Below the pieces are notes generated by a model. That model saw only the letters and a list, made by a program, of their open reading frames with translations. It searched no databases and had not been told where the DNA came from. DNA of 64,000 bases, taken from contig JASBRP010000026.1 of the NCBI GenBank assembly GCA_030149365.1, positions 1 to 64,000 on the forward strand, read 5' to 3'. This stretch comes from Solimonas sp. Its GTDB lineage: Bacteria > Pseudomonadota > Gammaproteobacteria > Nevskiales > Nevskiaceae. Both the position numbers and the translations under genes were made by a program. The stretch's first letter is position 1. The number at the start of each line of letters is the position of its first letter. Below are positions 56,401 to 64,000 of this stretch, piece by piece.

Positions 56401-59400
56401 CGTCCTTCGATGTCGGCGGCGGCACGCTGCAACTGCAAACCGGAGGACAGCTGAATTTTGGCGATGATGCTCTCGACAGCTTTGAGCTCGAAGGGAATCT
56501 CTACGCCTCGGTCGGCAGCGTCGTCGGCACCTCGGTGACTACGCTGGGGGGCGGCTACATCGATCTCGATGTGTCCGGCACTGTCGATGTCGGCGAGCTG
56601 GCATCGGCCAGCTATCTGCGCGTGGTGGCGGATGGGGGCATTGTCACCGGCGGTTTGCTGGCGGTCTCGTCCGTGGAGCTGGAGTCTTCCGGGGACGTTA
56701 CCGTCGGCGGCACCATCAACGGATCGGGTGTCACCATCCAGGGTGATGGCATCGACCTCAACGGGGCGGTCAACGCCGGGGTCGGCAATGTCGATATCGA
56801 CGGCGCGACGATCGAGACGCTGGCGCTGAGCGGTGCCCAGGTGTTCGCCGATGCCACCGGCAGCCTGAACGTGGTCGGCGGCATCACCGCCAGTTTCGGC
56901 ATCAGCATCGGCGGCGGTGCTGGAACCACGGTTTCCGGTCTCATCGATGGCGGTACCGGCTATGTCGATATCGGCGCCATCAGCGGCGCCACCGGCGTGA
57001 TCGACCTGGATGACGTCAAGGGCGGGGGTATCCGGATCGGCGACATGTTCGGCGGGACGGCTTCCAGCATCACGACGCTGGACCTCGCGGCCAGTGGCAA
57101 TCTCGAAGTGTCCAGCACCAGCGGTGACATCGATATCGGCTCGATCAGCCTGATCGGCGGCGATGGCAGCATCGTCAGCGGCGCGGCCCTGAGCCTGGGT
57201 GGCGATGTCACTGCGGCAGGCAACCTCACGATCTCCGCGGCAACCGGCGACCTGGTGCTGCAGAGCCTGGAGGCGACGGCCGGTTATCTCGCGGTGGATG
57301 CGACGGCGGGAGCCCTCTCGCTGGTGGATGCCACGGCCGGCGGCGCGCTGACCCTGGACGCCGCGGGCGACCTGACGGCGTCCGGTGACCTGGAAGGCGC
57401 CACGGTGGTGGCGTTGTCCGACGGTCTGGTGGATATCGGTGGGACGGTCACGGCGGATGGCAGGATCGAGCTCAGTGCCGTGACCGGCGTGAGCGTGGAC
57501 GGGCAGATCAGTGGCGCCAACGCGGTCAGTGACTTTGTCGATGTCCATACCCAGGCAGGCCAGATCGACCTGGCGGGCGTTTCCGCGGCGAACGGCACGG
57601 TCCGCATCGGCGACATGTTCGGCGGCGCTGCGGCCGGCATCAGCACCGGCGCCCTTTCCGGGACCGGTATCGAGCTGAGGGCGGATGGAGCCACGGCTGA
57701 CATCACGGTGAGCGGCACGGTCGGTGCCGACGGTGATGCGGCGATGTCCGCGGGTGGCAACCTGGCGATCAGCGGCGCCGTGAATGCGGGAGGGCTGGTC
57801 GATCTGGATGGCCAGGCCATCGATACGCAGTCGCTGTCCGGCAACAAGGTCCTGGTCGATGCGAGCGGGCCGCTCACGGTGGTCGGCACGGTTTCCGCCA
57901 GCAACGGCATCAGCCTGCAGGGCAGTGGCGTTTCAGTCAGCGGGCTGGTCGATGGCGACGCGGGTTACGTCGATATCGGGACGACCGGCAGCGGGGCCAT
58001 CCTGCTGGCCAGTGTCAGCGGTGGTGGCCTGCGGATCGGTGACGGTGTCTTTGGTGGCTCTGCCAGCAGCATCACGGTCAGCGGTAGCCTGGCTTCCACT
58101 GGTGACGTGGAGGTGGTGGGCAGCGTGGCGGACATCGATATCGCCTCGTTCGCTACCGTGAGCGGCGACATCAAGGTTGAAAGCGGCGGAACGCTGGCGA
58201 TCGGCGGCGACATCATCAGCACCTCCGGAGGGCTCAGCCTCAAGGCGGGCCAGGGTAGCCTGGACCTGGGGGACGTCGACGTCGCCGGCTCGGCCGATAT
58301 CACGGTGCAGGACGGCGCGCTCGACATCGATTCGCTGTCAGCGGGATCGGCGACGCTGCAGACGATCGACAATGGCAGCATCACGACGGGAGTGTTGACC
58401 ACCATCAGCGGTGATCTCTATGTGGATGCCGTGCTGGGTCAATCGGCAGCGACCTCGTCCAGCGTGACCATCAGCGGCGTGATCCAGTCGGCAGGACTGG
58501 TGAGCCTCACGGCGGGCCCGGCGCCCGGCGCCAGCATTACGGCAACCGACATCACTGCCGGCACCAGCATCAATCTGGGCAATGCATCCGTCGAGCCGAC
58601 GGTGGCCATCAACGTCGGCGACCTGACGGCCGGGACCACCGTGTTCGCCAAGACCGATGGCGCCTCGCTGCAGGTTGGCCGGGTGGAGGCTGGCGGTGAT
58701 ATCGGACTGTATGCCTTCAACGACACGCTGACCGTGGGCGGGGATGTGATCTCGACCGGCGGTGCCGTGACCCTGCAGGCGGATACGGACCTGGTGCTGG
58801 CCGGCCTCACGGCCGGTGGCGGCGCGCTGTACGTGCAGGCGGACAATGGCTCCGTGAGTACGGAGGCCGTTTCCGCAAGCGGTTCGATCTTCATCCAGTC
58901 CGGAACCGGTGACGTGACGGCCGATAGCCTGGATGGCGACGGCGGGATCACGGTCAATGCCACCAATGGGCAGTTGACCGTCAATGGCGCGGTAACGGGC
59001 TCCGGCGGCAGCATCGCCCTGAACGGCGGGGATGGGGTTTCGGTCAGTGGCACGCTCAGCGGTGCCGACGATGCCGTCGAATCGATCAATGTGCGCAGCG
59101 GCGGGCTGGTGGAACTGCAGGATGTGACGGCCACGGGCGGCTCCGTGGACATCGAAAGCAGCGGCGACAATCTCAGCGCCGGTGCCGTGTCGGGTGTCAG
59201 CGGTATCCGCCTGTCGGCGGCCGGCACGCTGGTCTACAGCGGCAACCTGACGGCCGGCAACGGTGGTGTCGCGGTCTACGCCGGGGCGGGTGACCTGCTG
59301 CTGTCTGATCTGACGGCCGGTGGCGGTGCGGTGGATGTACAGGCCGACAACGGCTTGGTGACGGTGGACGACGTGTCGGCCAGCGCCTCGATCCGGCTGC

Positions 59401-62400
59401 AGTCGGGCACGGGCAACGTAACCGCGGCGAGTCTCGATGGCGATGGCGGGGTCATCGTCAATGCCTACAGTGGTGACATCGCGGTCACCGGTGCGGTGAC
59501 GGCCGATGGCGGTGGTATCGAGCTGAACAGCGGTGGAAGCCTGACGGTGGGTGGCGACGTCAGCGGCGCCAACGACAGCTTCGAGGTAATCAAGATCCGC
59601 AGCGCGGGCGCCGTCGATCTGCAGAACGTAACGGCCAGCGGCGGCTCGGTGGATATCGAGAGCAGCGGAGACGATGTCAGCGTGCTGGCGGTTTCGGGCC
59701 CGAGCGGCATCCGCCTGTCGGCAGCGGGCACACTGTCCTACAGCGGCAACCTGACGGCCAGCAACGGCGGCGTTGCGATCTACGCCGGAGCGGGCGACCT
59801 GCTGCTGTCTGATCTGACGGCCGGTGGCGGCGCGGTGGACGTTCAGGCCGACAACGGCTCTGTTACGGTGGAGGATGTATCGGCCAGCGCTTCGATCCGG
59901 CTGCAGTCGGGCACGGGCAACGTGACCGCGACTAGCCTTGATGGCGACGGCGGGGTCATCGTCAATGCCTACAACGGTGACGTCGCGGTCACCGGTCCGG
60001 TGACGGCTGACGGTGGCAGCATCAGCCTGAACAGTGGCGGCAGCCTGACGGTCGGCGGTGACCTCAACGGTGCCGACGACGCCTTCGAGGCGATCACGAT
60101 CCGCAGTGCGGGTCTCGTCGATCTGCAGAACGTGACGGCCAGCGGCGGCTCGGTGGATATCGAGAGCAGCGGAGACGATGTCAGCGTGCTGGCGGTTTCG
60201 GGCCCGAGCGGCATCCGCCTGTCGGCGGCGGGCACGCTGGGCTACAGCGGCAATCTGACGGCCAGTAACGGTGGCATCACGCTCTATGCCGGCGCGGGTG
60301 ACCTGCTGCTGGCGGACCTGACCGCCGGTGGTGCGGTGACCGTGCAGGCCGACAACGGCTCGGTGACCGTGGAAGATGTCTCGGCCGGCGCTGCGATCCA
60401 GCTTCAGTCGGGCACGGGTGACGTGACGACCGCGAGCCTGGACGGCGACGGCGGCATTACGGTCAATGCCTATGCCGGACAGCTGGTCGTGAACGGCGCC
60501 GTGACGGCCTCCGGCGGCAGCATTGCCCTGAATGGCGGAAACGGTGTCGAGGTGAGCGGGAACATCAGCGGAGCCGACGATGCCTTCGAGAGCATCGGCA
60601 TTCGCAGCGGCAATGGCGCCGTCGAGTTGCAGGACGTCACCGCGACAGGCGGCAGCATCGTCATCGACAACAGCCTGGGTGGTATGGCTGCCCCGGTCGC
60701 CGTGGGCGCGGTGACGGCGGCTGGCAACGTCGATATCGCTTCCATGGATGACGTGACATTGTCCGGCGCCGTGTCCGGTGCGGTGGTGAACATCACCGCC
60801 GCTACACTGGATAGCGCGACGGCTGTGGATGTCAGTGCCACGGGTCGCCAGGTCTATATCGACGCCGACATCCAGGCGCCGGTCATCGACATCGGGGCGG
60901 CCAGCTCGGTTACGGTGACCGGATCGATCGATGCGGGAACCGCCGGCAGCGTCACGCTGGTTGCCAACAATGGCGATGTCAGCACCGGCGCGATCACCAC
61001 CAGCGATCTCACGGTAACGGCCAACACGATCGACTTCGGCGATCTGGACCTGACTGGCGACCTGTCGCTGACCTCCAACGTCGGCGATATCACCACCGGT
61101 GCACTGACGGCTGCCGGGATCATGCTCGACTCCGCCGCCGACATCGCGCTGGGCGGTGCGGTTTCCGGCGACAGCATCTTCATGTCGGCGGACGATATCT
61201 CGGGCGTGATCGACATGACGGCCGCGGTAGGAAACCTGGAACTCGACGCGTCAACTGTGACGGCGGGCAGCATCGACCTGAGCGGGCGTGATGGCATCAC
61301 CGTATCCGGCCAGCTGCAGGCAGCCGTGGGATCGGTCAGCCTGCTGGCCAGCAACGGCCTGCTCCAGGTTGGAGGCATCACGGCCGCCAATCTCGATGCC
61401 ACGGCGCTGTCGATCGACGTCTCGGACCTGTTTGGCGTGGCTGATGCCAGCTTGAGCGGCGATGTCAGCCTGGCGGCGACGGCCGGAGACATCCTGGGCG
61501 GAAATCTGATGGCCGGTGGCAGCATGACGCTGTTGGCCAGCGATGCCATCGACGCCGGCACCATCTCTGCCAGCGGTGACGTCTCCGCCACGGCTGCTAC
61601 CGGAGACATCACCGTAGCTACGGTCACAGGCGCAAACGTCACGCTGACGGCGGTGACCGGCACGCTGGACAGTGGTGCCATCACGGCCAGCAGCGCGTTG
61701 GTCGCCGATACACAGGACATCATCCTGCGCGGGGCGGTGACGGCTGCCAGCGTCGATCTGCAGGCCGCCAATCAGCTCGCCGCGACCGGCCTGCTGGACG
61801 TGACGGCCATGGCCGGCACGCTGCGTCTGGAGGCGGCAAGCCTGGGTGGCAGCGGAGCCGATCTGTCGGCCACGGGTGCCGCCACCCTGGTGGGCAACCT
61901 TGGTGCCGGGACGGGTGCGGTGAGCATCGTGGGCAACGGCATCACCGCCGACGACATCAGCGGCGCCAGCCTGCTGCTGACCGGCGGCGCGGGTATGGTG
62001 GACACCGACAAGCTGACCGCCACGGCGGGTGCGATCACGGCCACCGGCGGCAGTATCGATGCTGGCACCGTTTCGGCGACGGGTGATGTCACGGCGACTG
62101 CTTCAAGCGGCGCACTCAAGACTTCCACTATCGGCGGCAGCGTCATCACGCTGACGGCCAACAGCGGCGCGCTGACGACCGGTGCCATCACCGGTGCGGG
62201 TGCGGTGACGGCGGATGCGCAGAGCATTTCGCTGGGCGGGGCGGTGCAGGGCAGCAGTGTGGATCTGGACGCGGTCAACACTCTCTCGGCATCCGGCTTG
62301 CTTGACGTGACGGCCACGGCTGGCGCGCTGCGCCTGGAGGGCTCGAGCCTGGGTGGCAACGGGGCTGATCTGTCGGCCACGGGGCTGGTCACGCTGGTCG

Positions 62401-64000
62401 GCAACCTCGGTGCTGGCAGCAGCTCGGTGACGATCAGCGGCAGCGGCATCGTCGCGGACGACATCAGTGGCAGCAGCCTGCTGCTGGCGGGTGGCACGAG
62501 CTTGGTGGACACCGTCAACCTGACCGCCACGGCGGGCGCCATCACGGTCACCGGCGGCAGCATTGATACTGGCACCGTTGCGGCGACGGGTGATGTCACG
62601 GCGACCGCATCGGGCGGCGCCCTCAAGACTTCCACGGTCGGCGGCAGCGTCATCACGCTGACGGCCAATAGCGGCGCGCTGACGACCGGTGCCATCACTG
62701 GCACCGGCGCGGTAACGGCGGATGCGCAGAGCATTTCGCTGGGTGGGGCGGTGCAGGGTGCCAGCGTCGACCTCGATGCCGCCAACGCCCTTGCGGCGAC
62801 CGGCTTGCTGGATGTGACGGCCACGGCCGGCACACTGCGCCTGGAAGGAGCGAGCCTGGGTGCCAACGGGGCGGATCTCCTGGCTACAGGTACCGTCACG
62901 CTGGTCGGCGACCTTGGCGCCGGGACTGGGGCCGTGAGCATCGTCGGCAGCGGCATCACCGCCGACGACATCAGCGGCAGCAATCTGCTGCTGGCAGGTG
63001 GCGCGGGCCTGGTAGACACCGATAACCTGACCGCTACGGCGGGCGCGATCACGGCCACCGGCGGCAGCATTGATGCGGGCCTGGTGTTCGCGACGGGCAA
63101 CGTCACGGCCACCGCCAGCAGCGGTGCCCTCAAGACTTCCACCATCGATGGCGGCGCGATCACGCTTACGGCCAACAGCGGTGCACTAACGACCGGTCCG
63201 ATCACCGGCGCGGGCGCGGTGACGGCGGATGCGCAGAGCATTTCGCTGGGCGGTGCGGTGCAGGGCAGCAGCGTCGATCTCGACGCCGCCAATGCTCTTG
63301 CTGCGACCGGCTTGCTGGATGTAACGGCCACGGCCGGCACGCTGCGCCTGGAGGGTTCGAGCCTCGGCGGCAGCGGCGCCGATCTCTCGGCTACCGGTGG
63401 CGTGACCCTGGTCGGCAATCTCGCTGCGGGTACGGGTACCGTAAGCATCGTAGGCAGCGGCATCACCGCCGACGACATCAGCGGCGGCAGCTTGCTGCTG
63501 ACGGGTGGCACGGGCCTGGTGGATGCCGGCAGCCTGACGGCCACGGCAGGTGCGATCACGGTTACCGGCGGCAGCATCGACGCGGGCGTGGTGTCCGGGA
63601 TGGGCAACGTCACGGCGACGGCGAGCAGTGGCGCCCTCAAGACTTCCACCATTGATGGTGACGTGATCACGCTGACGGCGAACAGCGGTGCGCTGACCAC
63701 CGGTGCCGTCACTGGCGTCGGCGCGGTAACGGCGGATGCACAGAGCATCTCGCTGGGCGGTGCGCTGCAGGGCAGCAGCGTCGATCTCGTCGCCGCCAAT
63801 GTCCTCGCGGCTACGGGCTTGCTGGACGTGACGGCCACGGCCGGCGCGTTGCGTCTGGAAGGGGCGAGCCTGGGTGGCAACGGGGCCGATCTGTCGGCCA
63901 CGGGTGCCGTCACGCTGGTCGGCAATCTCGGCGCGGGCACGGGGGCAGTCGTCATCAGCAGTAACGGCATCACTGCCAACGACATCAGCGGCAGCAGCCT
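50466..64000 (+). CDS. giant filamentous-haemagglutinin-type exoprotein (TpsA), 3' end outside the window
   Basis: An uninterrupted frame of at least 4511 codons, still open at the window edge. AGGGAG lies 6 bp before the ATG. A signal peptide (LAAGALAPGLALA) is followed by a two-partner-secretion domain: NQTSQNAIINWQQFSVG (from N59), NQPSASAAVLNRVVGG and NPQGVMFG (from N117). The remainder is Gly/Ala/Asp/Val/Thr-rich short strands typical of a right-handed beta-helix, with essentially no cysteine noticed. Two blocks of internal repeats occur near 58.8-60.7 kb and from 61.8 kb onward. Likely role is surface adhesion or biofilm. The TpsB transporter partner is not upstream and may lie beyond the window. 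Confidence 0.92.
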   Translation, partial: MGKPSFKLRPLSSPALRRFYGLAAGALAPGLALAAPSGGAVVGGQASIGSPGAGNTVINQTSQNAIINWQQFSVGGNEFVLFNQPSASAAVLNRVVGGLPSEILGNISANGRVFIVNPQGVMFGAGSRVDVGGLVTSTLNIRDQDFMSGRHVFAQGESAPGSIRNEGRISAGPGGFVVLAADRVENAGLISAPNGEVLLAAASKMTLTLDAEGLVGYSIDAAALSDRAGIENIGEIVASGGTVVLDAKVARSLMGNVINQRGRISARSVEERDGVIYLSAEGGDIENSGTLDASGTGNADGGRVVVHSDQDVRLTETGVVRADGAGTGNGGMIRLVAEQQLETAEGSVVSATAGPAGQLGGFVELSGHGGLKIRGQVDVGRRGQVLIDPLLLTIADGSGGSVGSTSSGTSATVYEQTIEGLLQSGADVALIADNRITLATLSDGTLDGRNANGTGGGLLLGIGTISEPTTNGVFVDGPPAVGYTFNPGPGGSSYGGIFFQTLGNAIRVDGRLRVSAGYSLGNIRVGDLEGNDIDVSGAGDIELGDVTLSGTGGSVVISNAGSSGSSQDIVIGSLAAAGASLVDIDARNNVQILGNLQADAALVEISSGFDGSGQISASGISGDQVRLQSSGGDISIGGVISANGGLRSGGDIDVDAAGGSVTLNGVSLDGRGQADISASNNARLLGSYDLGADDGELRVYADSVILGAALPAVGIGVTGGLDITADEVTAYGAAGDDAINATGDVSITAGTVEFTGNLTAGGEVNIDVDADVLSLQDVRGSRVRLAAAGFDITVGTISAAGGGSAGLLDVEVSGTETSRVQVGGIDLDTDGYALVSGASGIDGLDSASFTVGEDGTLELRTLSSLDLGSVFGVDGRLVGSGASVTGNVVDVGGDLTLTATGSVDLNAAVTAGGLATIMAGDSSSLSLASLEADGIVLYGGNNTSVSAGTLTANGGFRSSGDINVDAYGSYGGVAIGSIQLNGPGRVDVTGAAGVALRDGADVGAGGSLNLRADGGVLQFGSSASSPMSIVGNLYGTANNGARIEAYQDIAVSSGDATLNANGSGASISLFGVLGAEDGRIEIDATGPISIAGLAAGSSIQVDATGSSGSISLGAIGLAAPGDVRVAGTNGVTLLGDIDAGIGGLIYVSASGGALTVGSDGAPAGSTMAFTGNLALETTSSADVRAWQDIEVTGGDLVIDADADLGVASLTASNGGVRLTAGGDISTGGITADGGFAYSDGVRVVAEGADPLMNLGSITLLNEGAVYLSGASGVAITQTIDAGGPNGTIEVQASGGILSLGTASDAVDFVGNLAAYADYGAGIRANIGAAQDVELQVRTDGVSIGGLEAVSIIADGKITLGNTYGGTAVRGDIVIGTLDAGGNVYVTSSRDVDASGTITAVGLVDIEAGTGIGGTGVATLGDVSGNRVSIEADGGVSTGLLTAVGISSGSGDFNVYVASAETVSVSGITLTGGNTGRAYLQGDNGITLDGTNFSLGSDGTLKLSAATSGLDFGTNFSLTGNLEANAGEIDGGALTVTGDLTLKSPGDIDLTGFVDAGGRLEIDGQGGAGVINLQGAYGDRVYIVNDGDITIGGTLSAGDGGSASSHDVDVLANGGTLDIGGLSVADGHAYLSGDDVNLSPTGSFAVGYGGELEIDAVDQISFGTGVSDQLSIIGSVNATAQNIVGNRILTSHGLSLSVGAQLDINATGLLRADSGDIVISGDSDGAIVGIGDAVANRISITNRGAISTGALTADGGGSAASRDIHIQALSGGTGPATISVGTIGLANMPAEGYVELYAQDGVVLLAGANVGAGGTLKITNEQGVVDLGDVAQGGSLDVVNYGGDIQGGELTADSVTLYNLGGATTANVEFDSITAADDVTIDARDGITANGDIVSTGGVIDLAAGGAVSLQDASGNRVIVFTPGSISTGTLSASGSGTSAGNADVKIESTAGSVDVTGIDLAGAGYAYLLGSTGIDITGTSFDVGGGTLQLQTGGQLNFGDDALDSFELEGNLYASVGSVVGTSVTTLGGGYIDLDVSGTVDVGELASASYLRVVADGGIVTGGLLAVSSVELESSGDVTVGGTINGSGVTIQGDGIDLNGAVNAGVGNVDIDGATIETLALSGAQVFADATGSLNVVGGITASFGISIGGGAGTTVSGLIDGGTGYVDIGAISGATGVIDLDDVKGGGIRIGDMFGGTASSITTLDLAASGNLEVSSTSGDIDIGSISLIGGDGSIVSGAALSLGGDVTAAGNLTISAATGDLVLQSLEATAGYLAVDATAGALSLVDATAGGALTLDAAGDLTASGDLEGATVVALSDGLVDIGGTVTADGRIELSAVTGVSVDGQISGANAVSDFVDVHTQAGQIDLAGVSAANGTVRIGDMFGGAAAGISTGALSGTGIELRADGATADITVSGTVGADGDAAMSAGGNLAISGAVNAGGLVDLDGQAIDTQSLSGNKVLVDASGPLTVVGTVSASNGISLQGSGVSVSGLVDGDAGYVDIGTTGSGAILLASVSGGGLRIGDGVFGGSASSITVSGSLASTGDVEVVGSVADIDIASFATVSGDIKVESGGTLAIGGDIISTSGGLSLKAGQGSLDLGDVDVAGSADITVQDGALDIDSLSAGSATLQTIDNGSITTGVLTTISGDLYVDAVLGQSAATSSSVTISGVIQSAGLVSLTAGPAPGASITATDITAGTSINLGNASVEPTVAINVGDLTAGTTVFAKTDGASLQVGRVEAGGDIGLYAFNDTLTVGGDVISTGGAVTLQADTDLVLAGLTAGGGALYVQADNGSVSTEAVSASGSIFIQSGTGDVTADSLDGDGGITVNATNGQLTVNGAVTGSGGSIALNGGDGVSVSGTLSGADDAVESINVRSGGLVELQDVTATGGSVDIESSGDNLSAGAVSGVSGIRLSAAGTLVYSGNLTAGNGGVAVYAGAGDLLLSDLTAGGGAVDVQADNGLVTVDDVSASASIRLQSGTGNVTAASLDGDGGVIVNAYSGDIAVTGAVTADGGGIELNSGGSLTVGGDVSGANDSFEVIKIRSAGAVDLQNVTASGGSVDIESSGDDVSVLAVSGPSGIRLSAAGTLSYSGNLTASNGGVAIYAGAGDLLLSDLTAGGGAVDVQADNGSVTVEDVSASASIRLQSGTGNVTATSLDGDGGVIVNAYNGDVAVTGPVTADGGSISLNSGGSLTVGGDLNGADDAFEAITIRSAGLVDLQNVTASGGSVDIESSGDDVSVLAVSGPSGIRLSAAGTLGYSGNLTASNGGITLYAGAGDLLLADLTAGGAVTVQADNGSVTVEDVSAGAAIQLQSGTGDVTTASLDGDGGITVNAYAGQLVVNGAVTASGGSIALNGGNGVEVSGNISGADDAFESIGIRSGNGAVELQDVTATGGSIVIDNSLGGMAAPVAVGAVTAAGNVDIASMDDVTLSGAVSGAVVNITAATLDSATAVDVSATGRQVYIDADIQAPVIDIGAASSVTVTGSIDAGTAGSVTLVANNGDVSTGAITTSDLTVTANTIDFGDLDLTGDLSLTSNVGDITTGALTAAGIMLDSAADIALGGAVSGDSIFMSADDISGVIDMTAAVGNLELDASTVTAGSIDLSGRDGITVSGQLQAAVGSVSLLASNGLLQVGGITAANLDATALSIDVSDLFGVADASLSGDVSLAATAGDILGGNLMAGGSMTLLASDAIDAGTISASGDVSATAATGDITVATVTGANVTLTAVTGTLDSGAITASSALVADTQDIILRGAVTAASVDLQAANQLAATGLLDVTAMAGTLRLEAASLGGSGADLSATGAATLVGNLGAGTGAVSIVGNGITADDISGASLLLTGGAGMVDTDKLTATAGAITATGGSIDAGTVSATGDVTATASSGALKTSTIGGSVITLTANSGALTTGAITGAGAVTADAQSISLGGAVQGSSVDLDAVNTLSASGLLDVTATAGALRLEGSSLGGNGADLSATGLVTLVGNLGAGSSSVTISGSGIVADDISGSSLLLAGGTSLVDTVNLTATAGAITVTGGSIDTGTVAATGDVTATASGGALKTSTVGGSVITLTANSGALTTGAITGTGAVTADAQSISLGGAVQGASVDLDAANALAATGLLDVTATAGTLRLEGASLGANGADLLATGTVTLVGDLGAGTGAVSIVGSGITADDISGSNLLLAGGAGLVDTDNLTATAGAITATGGSIDAGLVFATGNVTATASSGALKTSTIDGGAITLTANSGALTTGPITGAGAVTADAQSISLGGAVQGSSVDLDAANALAATGLLDVTATAGTLRLEGSSLGGSGADLSATGGVTLVGNLAAGTGTVSIVGSGITADDISGGSLLLTGGTGLVDAGSLTATAGAITVTGGSIDAGVVSGMGNVTATASSGALKTSTIDGDVITLTANSGALTTGAVTGVGAVTADAQSISLGGALQGSSVDLVAANVLAATGLLDVTATAGALRLEGASLGGNGADLSATGAVTLVGNLGAGTGAVVISSNGITANDISGSS
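58780..60690 (+). repeat. four 504-bp (168-residue) repeats inside the adhesin
   Basis: The DGDGG[VI][IT]VNA motif recurs with its fifth-residue-plus-one codon at 58947, 59451, 59955 and 60456: spacing 504, 504 and 501 bp. The last interval loses one glycine codon (LTAGGAV versus LTAGGGAV). A second anchor, GIRLSAAGTL, recurs at 59202, 59706 and 60210. The middle two units are near-identical; the outer two are more diverged. Outer boundaries are approximate. Confidence 0.88.
61791..64000 (+). repeat. exact 507-bp (169-residue) tandem repeats, continuing past the window
   Basis: The LLDVTA codons begin at 61791, 62298, 62805, 63312 and 63819, every interval exactly 507 bp. Each unit runs through LRLE..SLGG.GADL, TADAQSISLGGA and ends A.GLLDV. 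Copies are very similar, with a diverged unit before them (about 61284-61790). At least 4.3 copies are visible, and the array is cut by the window end. Confidence 0.92.

Noticed and set aside
50337-63985. Several very long open frames on the minus strand across the last 13.6 kb, one above 1600 codons
   Set aside because: They are antisense to the TpsA frame, have no recognisable domains, and arise because the GC-rich, repetitive codons of the adhesin avoid stops on the opposite strand. The plus frame has a signal peptide, TPS domain and ribosome site.

Overview
The window is high-GC DNA from a gammaproteobacterium. Several things suggest a Pseudomonas/Xanthomonadales-type organism, perhaps a hydrocarbon- or lipid-storing member of the Solimonadaceae/Nevskiales; this placement is an inference. 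The order pyrC'-pyrB-ruvX-yqgE-gshB-pilG resembles Pseudomonas. A wax ester synthase/DGAT gene is present. Intergenic repeats of the GGGAATCGGGAATC type and a REP-like hairpin are also present. No tRNA, rRNA, CRISPR array, prophage or complete insertion sequence was seen. One non-autonomous inverted-repeat element (MITE) is clear.

Layout. 0.2-2.7 kb (minus): pilH-pilJ of the type IV pilus chemosensory (Pil-Chp) pathway. 2.8-8.5 kb (minus): pyrB with a catalytically dead partner pyrC', then ruvX, yqgE, and gshA-gshB for glutathione synthesis. 8.6-17.4 kb (plus): pilG, pilI, the 2140-residue hybrid kinase chpA, a chpC-like CheW gene and a cation efflux gene. 17.5-22.8 kb (plus): wax ester synthase/DGAT, a LuxR-type regulator, a secreted alpha/beta hydrolase with a GlyGly-CTERM-like tail, a lipoprotein aminopeptidase and a tiny membrane ORF. 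22.9-24.2 kb: cysS. 24.4-28.6 kb (minus): a copper/metal cassette (Cys/His-rich small protein, TolC-type lipoprotein, Tat-exported multicopper oxidase, MerR regulator with a textbook operator, DUF4396 membrane protein).

28.7-46.3 kb is a self-contained urea regulon. Reading leftward are a very unusual hybrid sensor kinase (NCS1 permease-like membrane domain, eight-cysteine cluster, kinase, receiver), its LuxR-type response regulator, and ureJ-ureD-ureA-[MITE]-ureB-ureC-ureE-ureF-ureG. Reading rightward from the shared 337-bp intergenic region are an outer-membrane porin and the complete urea ABC transporter urtABCDE. The intergenic region carries two direct repeats 22 bp apart that could be the response regulator's target. 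The layout suggests that urea is sensed, taken across both membranes, and hydrolysed by products of one locus.

46.4-50.2 kb: tag (DNA glycosylase) and a second, active-type dihydroorotase on minus; then a SapC-family gene overlapping a sulfotransferase-like gene on plus. 50.5 kb to the window end: one uninterrupted plus-strand reading frame of at least 4511 codons that begins with a signal peptide and a two-partner-secretion (filamentous haemagglutinin) domain. It contains a four-copy 504-bp repeat and an exact-period 507-bp tandem repeat, and continues beyond the window. Long open frames antisense to this gene and to chpA are codon-bias artefacts.

The strongest candidates for undescribed biology are the transporter-fused urea-locus sensor kinase with its presumed operator, the MITE wedged between ureA and ureB, and the giant repeat adhesin.
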